Origin: Ulvibacter litoralis
GTDB taxonomy: Bacteria > Bacteroidota > Bacteroidia > Flavobacteriales > Flavobacteriaceae
DNA length: 64,000 nucleotides
Direction of reading: 5' to 3'
Assembly: GCF_900102055.1 (NCBI RefSeq)
Contig: NZ_FNBA01000001.1
Span: forward strand, 517,085-581,084
Shown: one piece after another, positions 50,238 through 60,097 of the stretch
Position numbering within the stretch: the stretch's first letter is position 1
Layout: each line of letters begins with the position of its first letter
Notes under the pieces: model-generated
What the model saw: only the letters and a program-made list of their open reading frames with translations
Databases searched by the model: none
Told to the model about the DNA's origin: nothing
Program-made: the position numbers and the translations under genes

Positions 50238-51608
50238 ATGAGAAACATTTTAATCATAGGAGCAGGGCGCTCGGCCACAAGTTTAATCCGATATTTATTA
50301 GAGAAATCGGAATCTGAAGAACTTTATATTACTATTGGTGATATTTCTATTCAGAACGCACAAAAACTTACCGAAAACCATCCCAATGGAAGAGGTATTT
50401 TTCTAGATGTTTTTAATGAAACACAACGTAAAGAAGCTGTCGAAAATAGTGATTTAGTAATCTCTATGCTCCCAGCTCGTTACCATATTGAAGTTGCTAA
50501 AGACTGTATCGAATTTAGAAAACACCTTGTTACCGCTTCTTATGTTAGCGACCAAATGCAACTACTAGATCCTATGGCGAAAGCAAAAGGATTGGTTTTT
50601 ATGAACGAGATTGGTTTAGACCCTGGTATAGATCATATGAGTGCCATGCAAGTGATAGATCGCATCCGAGACAAAGGTGGTAAAATGCTATTGTTCGAAT
50701 CATTTACAGGTGGTTTAATTGCTCCTGAAAGTGATAACAACTTATGGAATTATAAGTTTACATGGAACCCGAGAAATGTGGTACTTGCCGGACAAGGAGG
50801 CGCAGCCGAATTTCTTCAAGAAGGAAAATACAAATACATTCCCTACCATAGATTATTTAGAAGAACCGAATTTATTTCTGTGGATGACTACGGAAAGTTT
50901 GAAGTCTACGCCAACCGAAATTCATTAAAATACCAGTCGGTGTATGGCCTGGACGATATTTTAACTCTGTACCGAGGAACCATTCGTCGTGTTGGCTTCA
51001 GTAAGGCTTGGAACATGTTTGTACAACTCGGAATGACAGACGATACTTATACCATACCTGATTCTGAAAATTTATCGTACCGCGAATTCGTAAATTCATT
51101 TTTACCATACTCACCAACAGATAGCGTTGAGTTGAAGCTACGTCATAATCTGAAAATTGACCAAGACGATTTAATGTGGGATAAAATTTTAGACCTAGAC
51201 ATTCTAAACGGCGAAAAGAAAATCGGAATTGCAGATGCTACGCCTGCACAAGCACTTCAGAAAATTCTAGAAGACAAATGGACACTAGACGAAGACGACA
51301 AAGACATGATTATTATGTACCATAAATTTGGGTACGAATTAGACGGCAAAAAATACCAAATAGATAGTAATATGGTCTCTATTGGCGACGATCAAACCTA
51401 CACCTCTATGGCCAAAACTGTTGGATTGCCAGTGGCTATTGCAGCACTTAAAATTTTAAATGGAGAAATTACAACTCCTGGAGTTCAAGTCCCGATTTTA
51501 AAAGAAGTGTACGAACCAATTTTAAAAGAATTGGAAAGCTACGGAATCACTTTCAAAGAAACGGAAACTCAATATTTAGGGTACAACCCAAACAACGTTG
51601 TGGCTTAA
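50238..51608 (+). CDS. Saccharopine dehydrogenase-like protein
   Basis: A 456-residue oxidoreductase. It has the Rossmann loop ILIIGAGRSATSLIRYLL, the middle segment LVFMNEIGLDPGIDHMSAM typical of saccharopine dehydrogenases that form L-glutamate (LYS9-like), and SFTGGLIAPESDNN. It would split saccharopine to glutamate and alpha-aminoadipate semialdehyde in lysine breakdown, or act on a related imine. The single gene has its own hairpin terminator. Confidence 0.87.
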   Translation: MRNILIIGAGRSATSLIRYLLEKSESEELYITIGDISIQNAQKLTENHPNGRGIFLDVFNETQRKEAVENSDLVISMLPARYHIEVAKDCIEFRKHLVTASYVSDQMQLLDPMAKAKGLVFMNEIGLDPGIDHMSAMQVIDRIRDKGGKMLLFESFTGGLIAPESDNNLWNYKFTWNPRNVVLAGQGGAAEFLQEGKYKYIPYHRLFRRTEFISVDDYGKFEVYANRNSLKYQSVYGLDDILTLYRGTIRRVGFSKAWNMFVQLGMTDDTYTIPDSENLSYREFVNSFLPYSPTDSVELKLRHNLKIDQDDLMWDKILDLDILNGEKKIGIADATPAQALQKILEDKWTLDEDDKDMIIMYHKFGYELDGKKYQIDSNMVSIGDDQTYTSMAKTVGLPVAIAALKILNGEITTPGVQVPILKEVYEPILKELESYGITFKETETQYLGYNPNNVVA

Positions 51609-51640
51609 TACTGAAAGGTAAGCACCATTTAATAGTACTT

Positions 51641-51686
51641 AATTGCTCTGAAGAAGTTCTTTTTTTCAGAGCAATTTATTTTTTAA
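51641..51686. terminator. Bidirectional terminator after the saccharopine dehydrogenase-like gene
   Basis: AATTGCTCTGAA and TTCAGAGCAATT form a 12-bp stem with a T-rich loop and T-rich 3' flank, between convergent genes. Confidence 0.75.
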
Positions 51687-51703
51687 TAAATCTGAATCAT
51701 TTG

Positions 51704-53197
51704 TTATTTTAACGAATACGCAGGTAAATAAAACTCGAACGTACTCCCTTCATTGGGCACACTTGTAATCGTTATATTGGTTCCATGCAATTCCATGATT
51801 TTTTTAACTATCGCCAAACCGAGTCCGATGCCTTTTTTCTTTTGAGAGGTTTCATTTTGTCGGAAGCGTTCAAAAATATACTTCTGATCCTCTTTCGCTA
51901 CGCCCGGACCTGTATCCTTAATTTTCACGACAACATTTTTCGCATCATGCGCCACAATTATTTCGATGACTCCATTAGAAGGGGTGAATTTAATTGCATT
52001 GTCCATTAAATTCTGAATCGCGCGCTCTACAAGGCTAATATCTGCAAACACCAAAGGGGTTTCACCCACAACGGCAACTTTTAGATCAATATCCTCTTCA
52101 CGCGCCAACCCTTGATAATTGGAATGGATATCATAAATTAGATCTGTTATTGGAAAAGGTTCGTTTATAGGTTTTGTTTGTTTTGCTTCCAATTTTGAAT
52201 ATTCAAACAACTGCGAAACCAACTTCGTAAGCTGTTTTATATTTCTTTCAATAATAGCTACGTATTCTGTTTGTTCAGTTTCGCTCAAGGTATGCTTCTT
52301 AATCTGAAGCGTTTCAATATAGCCTTGCATAACTGCCAACGGTGTTCTTAAATCATGAGACACATTGGCGATGAGTTCTCTTCGCAAAACATCTACCGAT
52401 TTAATTTCTTCCATATTTCTGGAAATAGTATCTGCCATTTCATTAAAAGTAACCGCCAACGTAGCCAAATCAGATTTTTCAGCATTGGGTATTCTACTTT
52501 CAATATCTCCATCACGAAATCGTTTCACATGATAAATAACCGTTCTCAAATTTTTGGTAAGAAACCACACACTAAGCCACCCTAAAAGGATTAAAAAAAG
52601 CATTGTAAGGATTGTGGCCGCAGTACCAAGTTTCAGAAAATAGCTAGATACTAATGAATTGTAAACATTCTGATACGCTTCACCCGCCAATACAATATAA
52701 ATATAGCCTTGATAACCATCTTTCTCATAATGAGCCGCAGAAAATATCTTCTTCTCGCCCGGATTTCGAGGGTCATCTCCCAAAATATGTATCTTCTCTT
52801 CGCTTGCTACAAACTCCTTGATCGGCTTTAAATCTACATGCTTGGAGGGTTCGTTCGGATTGGAATGATCGAGCACTACGGAATACAAAATTTCTCCTTG
52901 TTCATTCAACAAATACACTTCAATCGCCCTATTCACAGCCATCATATCGTGCATAATGTCACCAAAAAGCGGACTATTTACACTTCCATCTTCCAAAAAG
53001 GGAGAAGCATCTTTAAATTTTTCATCAATTAAATGTTCGGCAACATTTGCATTTAACTTTTGAGCTGTTTCTTGCTGAAATTTACTTCCGAAGAAAATAG
53101 AAAGCACGATATACGTTATTCCCATTAACACAATAATCAAGAAAAACGAAATGCTCAGTTTGGTAATCAGCTTGTTTGAAATCGTAGTATTTTTCAT
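51704..53197 (-). CDS. Sensor histidine kinase with periplasmic sensor
   Basis: A 497-residue kinase: transmembrane segment near 14-36, a periplasmic domain of about 150 residues (residues 37-187), a second transmembrane segment near 188-213, HAMP, H-box with His281 (IANVSHDLRTPLAV) and HATPase with NLMDNAIKFTPSNG, KDTGPGVAK and KGIGLGLAIVKKI. Signal and targets are unknown; the divergent lipoprotein gene upstream is a candidate target. It is one base from its response regulator. Confidence 0.92.
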   Translation of the reverse strand: MKNTTISNKLITKLSISFFLIIVLMGITYIVLSIFFGSKFQQETAQKLNANVAEHLIDEKFKDASPFLEDGSVNSPLFGDIMHDMMAVNRAIEVYLLNEQGEILYSVVLDHSNPNEPSKHVDLKPIKEFVASEEKIHILGDDPRNPGEKKIFSAAHYEKDGYQGYIYIVLAGEAYQNVYNSLVSSYFLKLGTAATILTMLFLILLGWLSVWFLTKNLRTVIYHVKRFRDGDIESRIPNAEKSDLATLAVTFNEMADTISRNMEEIKSVDVLRRELIANVSHDLRTPLAVMQGYIETLQIKKHTLSETEQTEYVAIIERNIKQLTKLVSQLFEYSKLEAKQTKPINEPFPITDLIYDIHSNYQGLAREEDIDLKVAVVGETPLVFADISLVERAIQNLMDNAIKFTPSNGVIEIIVAHDAKNVVVKIKDTGPGVAKEDQKYIFERFRQNETSQKKKGIGLGLAIVKKIMELHGTNITITSVPNEGSTFEFYLPAYSLK

Positions 53198-53904
53198 TAG
53201 AGTTTCGGTATATCTTCGTTAAACTTATAACCTACACCCCAAGTGGTAATAATGTAAGTGGGTTTTGCCATTTCGGGTTCAATTTTTGCCCGAAGACGGT
53301 TTATATGTGAGTTTACAGTATGCTCGTACCCTTCAAAATCGTAGCCCCAAATAAGACTCAACAGTTGTGATCGGCTAAAACTTTTTCCGGGACTAGCCGC
53401 CATCAAAGCAAGCAATTCAAATTCTTTTGGAGAAAGCTCTACGCGCTGACCTTTCTGAATAACTTTCCGTTTCTCTAGGTTTATTTCGAGTCCGTCAAAC
53501 TTCAATTCAGAAATAGTTTCGTTTGCGACCGACTTACGGTCCATCTCAGAACGCCGAAACACAGCTTTCACACGAGCGATAAACTCACGAACACTAAAAG
53601 GTTTTGAAATATAATCGTCTGCACCAATCTCTAACCCCAAGACTCTGTCAATTTCTTCTGTTTTGGCGGTTAGCATAATTACGGGAGTGCTTTGCTTGGC
53701 TCTAATTTGCCTACAAACTTCAAAACCATCCATAATAGGCATGGAAATATCAAGAATGACCAAATCTGGTTTTTCGGTAAGAGCGAGATCAAGACCTTCT
53801 TTGCCGTTGTATGCCTTTAAAACTTCACAATCAATATCACGTAGATGAATTTCAATTAAATTGATAAGTTCCCTATCATCTTCTATAATCAATACTTTTT
53901 TCAT
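53197..53904 (-). CDS. OmpR-family response regulator
   Basis: A 235-residue regulator: receiver with D9/D10, phospho-acceptor D52 (LVILDISMPIMDG) and K in ISKPFSVRE; winged-helix domain with LSPKEFELLALMAASPGKSF and HTVNSHINRLRAKI. Stop and start overlap with its kinase gene. TATCACA repeats spaced by 11 bases lie 60 bases upstream of its start, in the gap shared with the divergent lipoprotein gene, and may be its operator. Confidence 0.93.
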   Translation of the reverse strand: MKKVLIIEDDRELINLIEIHLRDIDCEVLKAYNGKEGLDLALTEKPDLVILDISMPIMDGFEVCRQIRAKQSTPVIMLTAKTEEIDRVLGLEIGADDYISKPFSVREFIARVKAVFRRSEMDRKSVANETISELKFDGLEINLEKRKVIQKGQRVELSPKEFELLALMAASPGKSFSRSQLLSLIWGYDFEGYEHTVNSHINRLRAKIEPEMAKPTYIITTWGVGYKFNEDIPKL

Positions 53905-53963
53905 CTCTTTAATTTGAACAACGATTCTACATTTTATTTTTCAGTGCTAAATGAAGCTTTTTA

Positions 53964-54085
53964 TATCACAAAACTATCACATCCTTCTTTTTTGAATCAC
54001 ATTATATATACTACTACAAAATACAACTAAAAATTGGGGCACATTTTTGAAGGAAAATAGGCTTCAGAAAAGAGTATCACAAAAC
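53964..54085. promoter_or_regulatory. TATCACA repeats in the regulator/lipoprotein gap
   Basis: TATCACA starts at 53964 and 53975, exactly 11 bases apart, and the 11-mer TATCACAAAAC of the first copy recurs intact at 54075. An 11-base period fits OmpR-family binding. The sites lie between a response-regulator gene and a divergent lipoprotein gene. Confidence 0.5.
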
Positions 54086-54157
54086 CGTTATTATTTCGTG
54101 AGACTATTGCAATACTATAGGTCGTGCTTTGCAATAGAAACAAACAAAAACAATATT

Positions 54158-55069
54158 ATGAAAACAATTAAAAAAATTATGCTTGGCTTACTCGCAGCTC
54201 CAGCCTTACTACTGGTAGGATGTAGTAGTGACGATGACGCGACTCCACAAAACGGAAACCTAACCTTAGCGATTACCAATTTAGAAGATTTAGGAACCAA
54301 TGCACGTTATGAAGGATGGCTTCTTGTAGACGGAACACCTATTTCAACGGGAACTTTTTCGGTTGATGCTAGCGGTGTATTATCAGAAACATCTTTTTCA
54401 GTAGCTACGGAAACGCTCAATGATGCCACAAAATTCATTCTTACTGTAGAACCAAATCCGGACAGCGACCCTGCTCCGTCGGCTCAAAAATTAATCGCGG
54501 GAGACTTTAACGGAACTACTGCAGCCGTCTCAACTTCTGTAGCACCCGCTATTGGAGATTTTAGTTCTGTTGCTGGATCCTTTTTTCTTCGTAGTCCAAC
54601 AGACGAACCTGTAGGTTCTGTAAACAACGGAAATGACGAAAGCGGTGTTTGGTTCGGACTTCCCGGAGCGCCACCAACTCCAGATTTTACACTTCCAACA
54701 CTTCCTGAAGGATGGGTATATGAAGGATGGGTTGTTGGAGAAACAGGTCCCTTATCAACAGGTCAATTTACTGCATTCGACACTGTCGATTTAAATGCAG
54801 GCGCTAGTAGTAGTTTTAGCGGAACAGAACAGGTAGGCCCTCCAATTCCAGGAGAAGACTTTTTCAACAATGCTCCCACAGGAGAAACTTTTCCTTTGGA
54901 TATTCGCGGTAGAACTGTAGTTATAAGTATCGAACCGTCTCCAGACAATAGTCCGGCACCATTTTTACTAAAGCCTCTTGCTGCTGTCGCTGGCAATGAC
55001 ACCGCTCCTGCGACTTACAGTTTTAATCAAAATCTTGGCTCGTTCCCTACAGGAACAGTAACACGATAG
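54158..55069 (+). CDS. Lipoprotein with two RskA-like domains
   Basis: A 303-residue lipoprotein: start MKTIKKIMLGLLAAPALLL with lipobox VGC; an in-frame ATG 37 codons upstream would put the signal peptide inside the protein, so it is rejected. Two similar domains follow: YEGWLLVDGTPISTGTFSVD with FILTVEPNPDSDPAP, and YEGWVVGETGPLSTGQFTAF with VVISIEPSPDNSPAP. This is the extracytoplasmic pattern of anti-sigma-K factor RskA, but with no membrane or sigma-binding part. Function is unknown; it diverges from a two-component system. Confidence 0.75.
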   Translation: MKTIKKIMLGLLAAPALLLVGCSSDDDATPQNGNLTLAITNLEDLGTNARYEGWLLVDGTPISTGTFSVDASGVLSETSFSVATETLNDATKFILTVEPNPDSDPAPSAQKLIAGDFNGTTAAVSTSVAPAIGDFSSVAGSFFLRSPTDEPVGSVNNGNDESGVWFGLPGAPPTPDFTLPTLPEGWVYEGWVVGETGPLSTGQFTAFDTVDLNAGASSSFSGTEQVGPPIPGEDFFNNAPTGETFPLDIRGRTVVISIEPSPDNSPAPFLLKPLAAVAGNDTAPATYSFNQNLGSFPTGTVTR

Positions 55070-55138
55070 TTTTAATTGTTTTTTTGCTTCTGAATCTGAA
55101 ATGATTCAGAAAAACTCCCCAATTCATTACTAATAGAA

Positions 55139-55167
55139 AATGCCCGCGAAAACGGGCATTTTTTTAT
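55139..55167. terminator. Terminator between the RskA-like lipoprotein and YugP genes
   Basis: AATGCCCG-cgaaaa-CGGGCATT is a perfect 8-bp stem followed by a T7 run on the plus strand; the minus side is only weakly T-rich. Confidence 0.85.
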
Positions 55168-55192
55168 TCTAAATTTTTTATGTTTTTGAAGT

Positions 55193-55882
55193 TTATCGTC
55201 TTCCTAAGAACATACTTATAAAATAAAGTAAGGTTGCTAACGATCCTATCGCAGCGACAACATACGTACGCGCTGCCCATTTTAAAGCATCTTTTGCACC
55301 AGCATGTTCTTGCTGAGTAACCATATTTTTATCTTCTAACCACGCCAATGCTCTGTTACTCGCATCAAATTCTACCGGAAGCGTAATAAACGAAAAAGCC
55401 GTTGTTACCGCAAAGAGTAAAATTCCGATGAAAAAGATCGTATTTCCTAACATCGTTCCCGTAGCAGACAATACAAGTCCGGCCATGATTACAATGTTCG
55501 ATAGCTTGCTCGAAATACCAACTGCGGGTACAATTTTAGAACGCAACGTTAACCAACTATACGCTGTGGCATGTTGTACCGCGTGTCCGCATTCGTGCGC
55601 TGCTACTGCCGCTGCCGCTGCATTGCGTTGCGCATATACCGCTTCGCTTAAATTTACTGTTTTATTTACTGGATTGTAATGGTCTGTAAGTTGTCCTGCG
55701 ACAGAAATCACTTTTACATCGGTGATTCCGTTATCGGCTAACATTTTTTCGGCAATTTCTTTACCGCTCATTCCATTTTGTAAATGTACTTGTGAGTAAT
55801 GCTTAAACTTACTTTTAAGCTTATTACTTACATACATACTCACCAAAAAAATGGCTCCTGCTAAAATATAATATCCAATCAT
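55193..55882 (-). CDS. YugP-family zinc metallopeptidase
   Basis: A 229-residue membrane protein with the metallopeptidase motif H96-E-C-G-H100 (AAHECGHAVQHATAY) flanked by hydrophobic helices at the N-terminus, middle and C-terminus. This is the YugP family, probably inner-membrane proteases with cytoplasmic or membrane-facing active sites. Substrates are unknown. It lies downstream of leuS on the same strand with a 54-base gap. Confidence 0.87.
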   Translation of the reverse strand: MIGYYILAGAIFLVSMYVSNKLKSKFKHYSQVHLQNGMSGKEIAEKMLADNGITDVKVISVAGQLTDHYNPVNKTVNLSEAVYAQRNAAAAAVAAHECGHAVQHATAYSWLTLRSKIVPAVGISSKLSNIVIMAGLVLSATGTMLGNTIFFIGILLFAVTTAFSFITLPVEFDASNRALAWLEDKNMVTQQEHAGAKDALKWAARTYVVAAIGSLATLLYFISMFLGRR

Positions 55883-55936
55883 TGTTGTTTTGTTTTTTAA
55901 ATCTAATAAAAGATACTACAAAAAGTATGCTAGATT

Positions 55937-58795
55937 TTATCCCACAATATTTACAATCTTTCCAGGAACAATAATCACCTTTTTAGGCGTGCGTCCTTCT
56001 AGATATTGTTGTGTTTTCTCATGTGCCATTACTGCTGACTCAATGTCATCTTTACTCATATCTAATGGTAACTCTAGCGTAAATCGCATCTTTCCATTGA
56101 ATGAAATTGGATATTCTTTTGCACTTTCTACCAAATGTTTAGCTTCAAAAATAGGGAAAGCTACTTCCGAAATACTTTCAGAATGTCCTAACAAACTCCA
56201 AAGCTCCTCTGCGATATGAGGTGCATACGGAGAAATTAATACCACCAACGGCTCCAAAATTTCTCTACTTGTACATTTTTGAGCCGATAATTCGTTTACG
56301 GCAATCATAAAGGTGGAAACCGACGTATTAAAACTGAAGTTTTCAATATCCTCTTGTACTTTTTTAATGGTTTTATGCAGTGTTTTTAAACTGTCTTTGC
56401 TCGCAGCGTCTTCCGATACAGAAAAACCTTCTTCAGCACCTGAATGATACAATTTCCACAATTTTTTCAGAAAATTAGAAACCCCTGTAATTCCAGCAGT
56501 ACTCCAAGGCTTCGCTTGCTCTAACGGACCTAAAAACATTTCGTACATACGCAACGTATCGGCACCGTACTGCTCGCAAATCGCATCTGGATTCACCACA
56601 TTGTACTTCGACTTCGACATTTTCTCCACCTCGCGTGTTACCTTAAAGCTTCCGTCGTCTTCCGTGATAAACGTAGCGTCTTTAAAGTCTTCACGCCAGT
56701 TTTTAAAAGCTTCAACATCTAAATTATTATGAATATCAACAAAAGAAACATCAGTATGAATCCCTTGAACCTTTTTATCTTTTATTTTCGAAGCTGTAAC
56801 AAACGTATTTTCACCTTCAATTCTATTTACAAAAGCACTTTCACCCAAAATCATTCCTTGGTTGATCAACTTTTTGAAAGGTTCGTCTACTTGTAAATGC
56901 CCTAAATCGAACAATACTTTCACCCAAAAACGACTGTATAACAAGTGACCGGTAGCATGTTCGCTTCCTCCTAAGTACAAATCGACATTCCCCCAATACT
57001 TCATAACTTCTTCTGAAGCCAATGCTGTATCATTTTGTGGATCCATATAACGGAACAAGTAACAACTACTTCCCGCCCATCCTGGCATGGTGTTTAATTC
57101 TAACGGAAAAACCGTAACATCGTCAATGAGCGAATTGGCTACTACTTTATTGGTTGTAACGTCCCACGCCCAAACATCGGCGCGACCTAAAGGCGGCTCT
57201 CCAGTTTCGGTTGGCAAGTATTTTTCTATTGCTGGTAATTGAATCGGTAAATGCTCCAAAGCAATCATTTGTGGCATTCCGTTTTTATAATATACTGGAA
57301 AAGGCTCTCCCCAATAGCGCTGACGTGAAAATACAGCATCGCGCAATCGGTAATTAATTTTTCCAGTTCCTGCTTCTTTTTGCTCTAAAGCTTCAATGGC
57401 TTTTTGAGTTGCTTCCGCATACCCAAGACCATTTAAAAAGTCACTATTTGCAATAACAGTTTTGTCTTTATCGGCGTATGCTTCTTCAGAAATATCGACA
57501 CCTTCAAAAATATTCGGAATCGCAATATCAAAATGTTTTGCGAAATCGTAATCACGTTGATCCCCGCAAGGTACACTCATTACCGCTCCCGTTCCGTAGC
57601 CAGCCAACACATAGTCTCCAATCCAAATAGGAATTGCTTCTCCTGTAAAAGGATGCTCGGCATAGGCACCTGTAAACGCACCACTAATGGTTTTTACGTC
57701 TGCCATACGCTCGCGTTCGCTTCGTTTTGCAGTGGCTTCAATATAATCTGAAACTGCTGTTTTTTGTGCTTCCGTAGTCAGTTTTGCAACCAAATCGTGT
57801 TCTGGCGCTAACGTCATAAAACTCACTCCAAAAATAGTATCAGGACGTGTGGTAAATACTTCAATGGTTTCGTCGCTGTCTTTCACTTTGAAGGTAACAC
57901 TCGACCCTTTCGATCTTCCAATCCAGTTGGTTTGTGTGTCTTTAAGCGGCTGTGGCCAGTCGATGGTATCCAATCCGTCTAGTAAACGTTGGGCATAGGC
58001 AGTAATACGCATGCTCCATTGTTTCATTTTTTTACGCACCACGGGATGTCCACCACGTTCTGAAACGCCATTGACAATCTCGTCGTTCGCAAGTACTGTT
58101 TTTAGTTCTGGACACCAATTTACTTCCGTTTCAGCCAAGTAAGTGAGTCGGTATTTAAGGAGTGTTTTTTCTTTTTCTGCTTCGGAAAATGCATTCCATT
58201 CGTTGGCAGTAAAAGGAGTTATATCGGCTTCAGAGGCAACTTGTACGGTTGTATTTCCTTCCGAAGAAAAAATAGTTACTAGCTCTGAAATAGGACGTGC
58301 TTTGTCTGAAGCTTTATCGTACCAACTTTCAAATAATTGAATGAAAATCCATTGTGTCCATTTGTAATAGCCAGGATCTGAAGTTCGCACTTCGCGACTC
58401 CAATCGAATGAAAATCCAATTTTATCTAACTGTTTTCTATAGCCTTCAATTTTGGTTCCTTGGTTGTCAACGCCGCCTTCAATATTCACTTTAGTTGTTT
58501 CTGAAGGATGCTGCCCTGTCTGAATTGCATACTGCTCTGCAGGCAATCCAAAACTATCGTATCCCATTGGATGCAACACATTGAAACCTTGATGACGCTT
58601 GTACCGAGCGTACACATCACTTGCAATATACCCCAGCGGATGTCCAACGTGCAGTCCCGCTCCCGAAGGATAAGGAAACATATCTAACACATAATATTTA
58701 GGTTTTTCTGTGTTATTTGTCGCTTTGAACGTTTGGTTTTCTGCCCAATATTTTTGCCATTTAGACTCGATATCGTTGAAGTAATATTTGCTCAT
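55937..58795 (-). CDS. leuS: Leucyl-tRNA synthetase
   Basis: A 952-residue class Ia synthetase. HIGH is in PSGAGLHVGHPLGYIASDVY and KMSKS in EKMSKSKYNVVNPD. The CP1 editing domain (residues about 240-470) includes FTTRPDTIFGVSFMTLAPEH and the TGTGAVM-type loop GYGTGAVMSVPCGDQRD. The extra length over the bacterial average is mostly insertions in the editing and anticodon-binding regions. It charges tRNA-Leu and edits mischarged species. Confidence 0.96.
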   Translation of the reverse strand: MSKYYFNDIESKWQKYWAENQTFKATNNTEKPKYYVLDMFPYPSGAGLHVGHPLGYIASDVYARYKRHQGFNVLHPMGYDSFGLPAEQYAIQTGQHPSETTKVNIEGGVDNQGTKIEGYRKQLDKIGFSFDWSREVRTSDPGYYKWTQWIFIQLFESWYDKASDKARPISELVTIFSSEGNTTVQVASEADITPFTANEWNAFSEAEKEKTLLKYRLTYLAETEVNWCPELKTVLANDEIVNGVSERGGHPVVRKKMKQWSMRITAYAQRLLDGLDTIDWPQPLKDTQTNWIGRSKGSSVTFKVKDSDETIEVFTTRPDTIFGVSFMTLAPEHDLVAKLTTEAQKTAVSDYIEATAKRSERERMADVKTISGAFTGAYAEHPFTGEAIPIWIGDYVLAGYGTGAVMSVPCGDQRDYDFAKHFDIAIPNIFEGVDISEEAYADKDKTVIANSDFLNGLGYAEATQKAIEALEQKEAGTGKINYRLRDAVFSRQRYWGEPFPVYYKNGMPQMIALEHLPIQLPAIEKYLPTETGEPPLGRADVWAWDVTTNKVVANSLIDDVTVFPLELNTMPGWAGSSCYLFRYMDPQNDTALASEEVMKYWGNVDLYLGGSEHATGHLLYSRFWVKVLFDLGHLQVDEPFKKLINQGMILGESAFVNRIEGENTFVTASKIKDKKVQGIHTDVSFVDIHNNLDVEAFKNWREDFKDATFITEDDGSFKVTREVEKMSKSKYNVVNPDAICEQYGADTLRMYEMFLGPLEQAKPWSTAGITGVSNFLKKLWKLYHSGAEEGFSVSEDAASKDSLKTLHKTIKKVQEDIENFSFNTSVSTFMIAVNELSAQKCTSREILEPLVVLISPYAPHIAEELWSLLGHSESISEVAFPIFEAKHLVESAKEYPISFNGKMRFTLELPLDMSKDDIESAVMAHEKTQQYLEGRTPKKVIIVPGKIVNIVG

Positions 58796-58817
58796 TTTTC
58801 TAGTTTCTTAAGAAGCG

Positions 58818-58846
58818 CAAATTTACAAGTATTGTACGAAAGACAA
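58818..58846 (-). promoter_or_regulatory. Putative leuS promoter
   Basis: On the minus strand TAAATTTG (58818-58825) fits the -7 consensus, with TTG (58844-58846) 18 bases upstream. It lies 22 bases before the leuS ATG. Confidence 0.5.
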
Positions 58847-58916
58847 AACTTTAAACGTTACTTACTTGCAGGTGTAAAATTCATTGTATTTTTACCGTTA
58901 GAATCAAAATTATTAT

Positions 58917-59795
58917 ATGGCATCTTCTTTTGAAAAATATCAAAAACGCAGATTAATATCGTCTTACTTTTCGGTAGTAATTAGTATTTCCTTGGTCCTA
59001 TTTTTATTAGGTTTATTAGGATTATTAGTACTGAACACCAAAAAAGTAGCAGATCACTTTAAAGAAAAAATAGCACTCACCATCTATTTAAAAGACACCG
59101 CCAAAGAGGTTGAAATCACACAGTTAAAGCAAAGTTTAGCCTTGGCCGAATACACAAAATCTGCCGAGTATATCTCAAAAGAGCAGGCTGCCGAAGAGCA
59201 CAGCGCTACTATTGGCGAAAATTTCATGGAGTTTTTAGGGTACAACCCTTTACAAAATAGTATCGATGTTTATTTATTGGCCGATTATGTTTCGCCAGAA
59301 AAATTAGAAGAAATCACTACCGAATTAGTCGCCAAAAATTTTGTAGACGAAGTGGTGTATGACAAGCCTTTAATTGCGTTGCTTAACGACAACGTGAAAA
59401 AAATTAGCCTTTGGGTTTTAATCATAAGCGGCTTGTTTACATTTATTGCTGTATTGCTTATTAATAGTTCTATCCGACTTTCAGTATACGCGAAACGATT
59501 TACAATCAAAACCATGCAAATGGTGGGCGCGACCAAACGCTTTATTCGAAGACCTTTTATTTGGAAAAGTGTAAAATTAGGGGTTCTAGGCGCTATTTTA
59601 GCAATGATTGGAATGGCTGCGGTTTTGTTTTATTTAGACAAAAGTTTTCCAGAATTACAATTGCTAAGCGACGAAGTGCTTATCGGACTTCTATTTGCTT
59701 TTATCTTTTTTATGGGACTGTTTATTACGTGGATTAGCACCTTTTTTGCAACCCAACGTTTTTTAAACCTACGAACCGACGAATTGTATTATTAA
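58917..59795 (+). CDS. ftsX: Cell division protein FtsX
   Basis: A 292-residue membrane protein: one N-terminal transmembrane helix (VVISISLVLFLLGLLGLLVL), an FtsX extracellular domain (residues 40-160, LTIYLKDTAKEVEITQLKQS), and three C-terminal helices. FtsX pairs with the ATPase FtsE and activates peptidoglycan hydrolases during division. ftsE is not adjacent here. It heads the ftsX-DUF3098-uppP-truB run. Confidence 0.9.
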   Translation: MASSFEKYQKRRLISSYFSVVISISLVLFLLGLLGLLVLNTKKVADHFKEKIALTIYLKDTAKEVEITQLKQSLALAEYTKSAEYISKEQAAEEHSATIGENFMEFLGYNPLQNSIDVYLLADYVSPEKLEEITTELVAKNFVDEVVYDKPLIALLNDNVKKISLWVLIISGLFTFIAVLLINSSIRLSVYAKRFTIKTMQMVGATKRFIRRPFIWKSVKLGVLGAILAMIGMAAVLFYLDKSFPELQLLSDEVLIGLLFAFIFFMGLFITWISTFFATQRFLNLRTDELYY

Positions 59796-59836
59796 AAAAG
59801 GGTAAATTTGCACCCGAAACCTAAAGTATATCAATT

Positions 59837-60094
59837 ATGGGAGAGAAGAAACGAAGAGAAGAAACACAAATGCCTTTTGTATTTGAGCGTAAAAACTACA
59901 AATTCATGCTAATTGGTATTGCCGTTATTATTCTAGGTTTTATCTTAATGACAGGCGGAGGAAGCGACGATCCTAATGTGTTTAATCCTGCTATCTACAA
60001 CTGGCAACGTATTCGTTTGGCTCCAGCGCTGATTTTAATTGGCTTTGGAATTGAGGTGTATGCCATTTTACTGAACCCTCATAAAAAAGACTAA
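59837..60094 (+). CDS. DUF3098 small membrane protein
   Basis: An 85-residue protein with two predicted transmembrane helices (FMLIGIAVIILGFILMTGG and LAPALILIGFGIEVYAILL) and the DUF3098 motif between. It is found in Bacteroidota, typically between ftsX and uppP, as here. The conserved position suggests a role linked to envelope growth, but none is proven. A TAAATTTG box lies about 20 bases before the start. Confidence 0.85.
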   Translation: MGEKKRREETQMPFVFERKNYKFMLIGIAVIILGFILMTGGGSDDPNVFNPAIYNWQRIRLAPALILIGFGIEVYAILLNPHKKD

Positions 60095-60097
60095 TTT

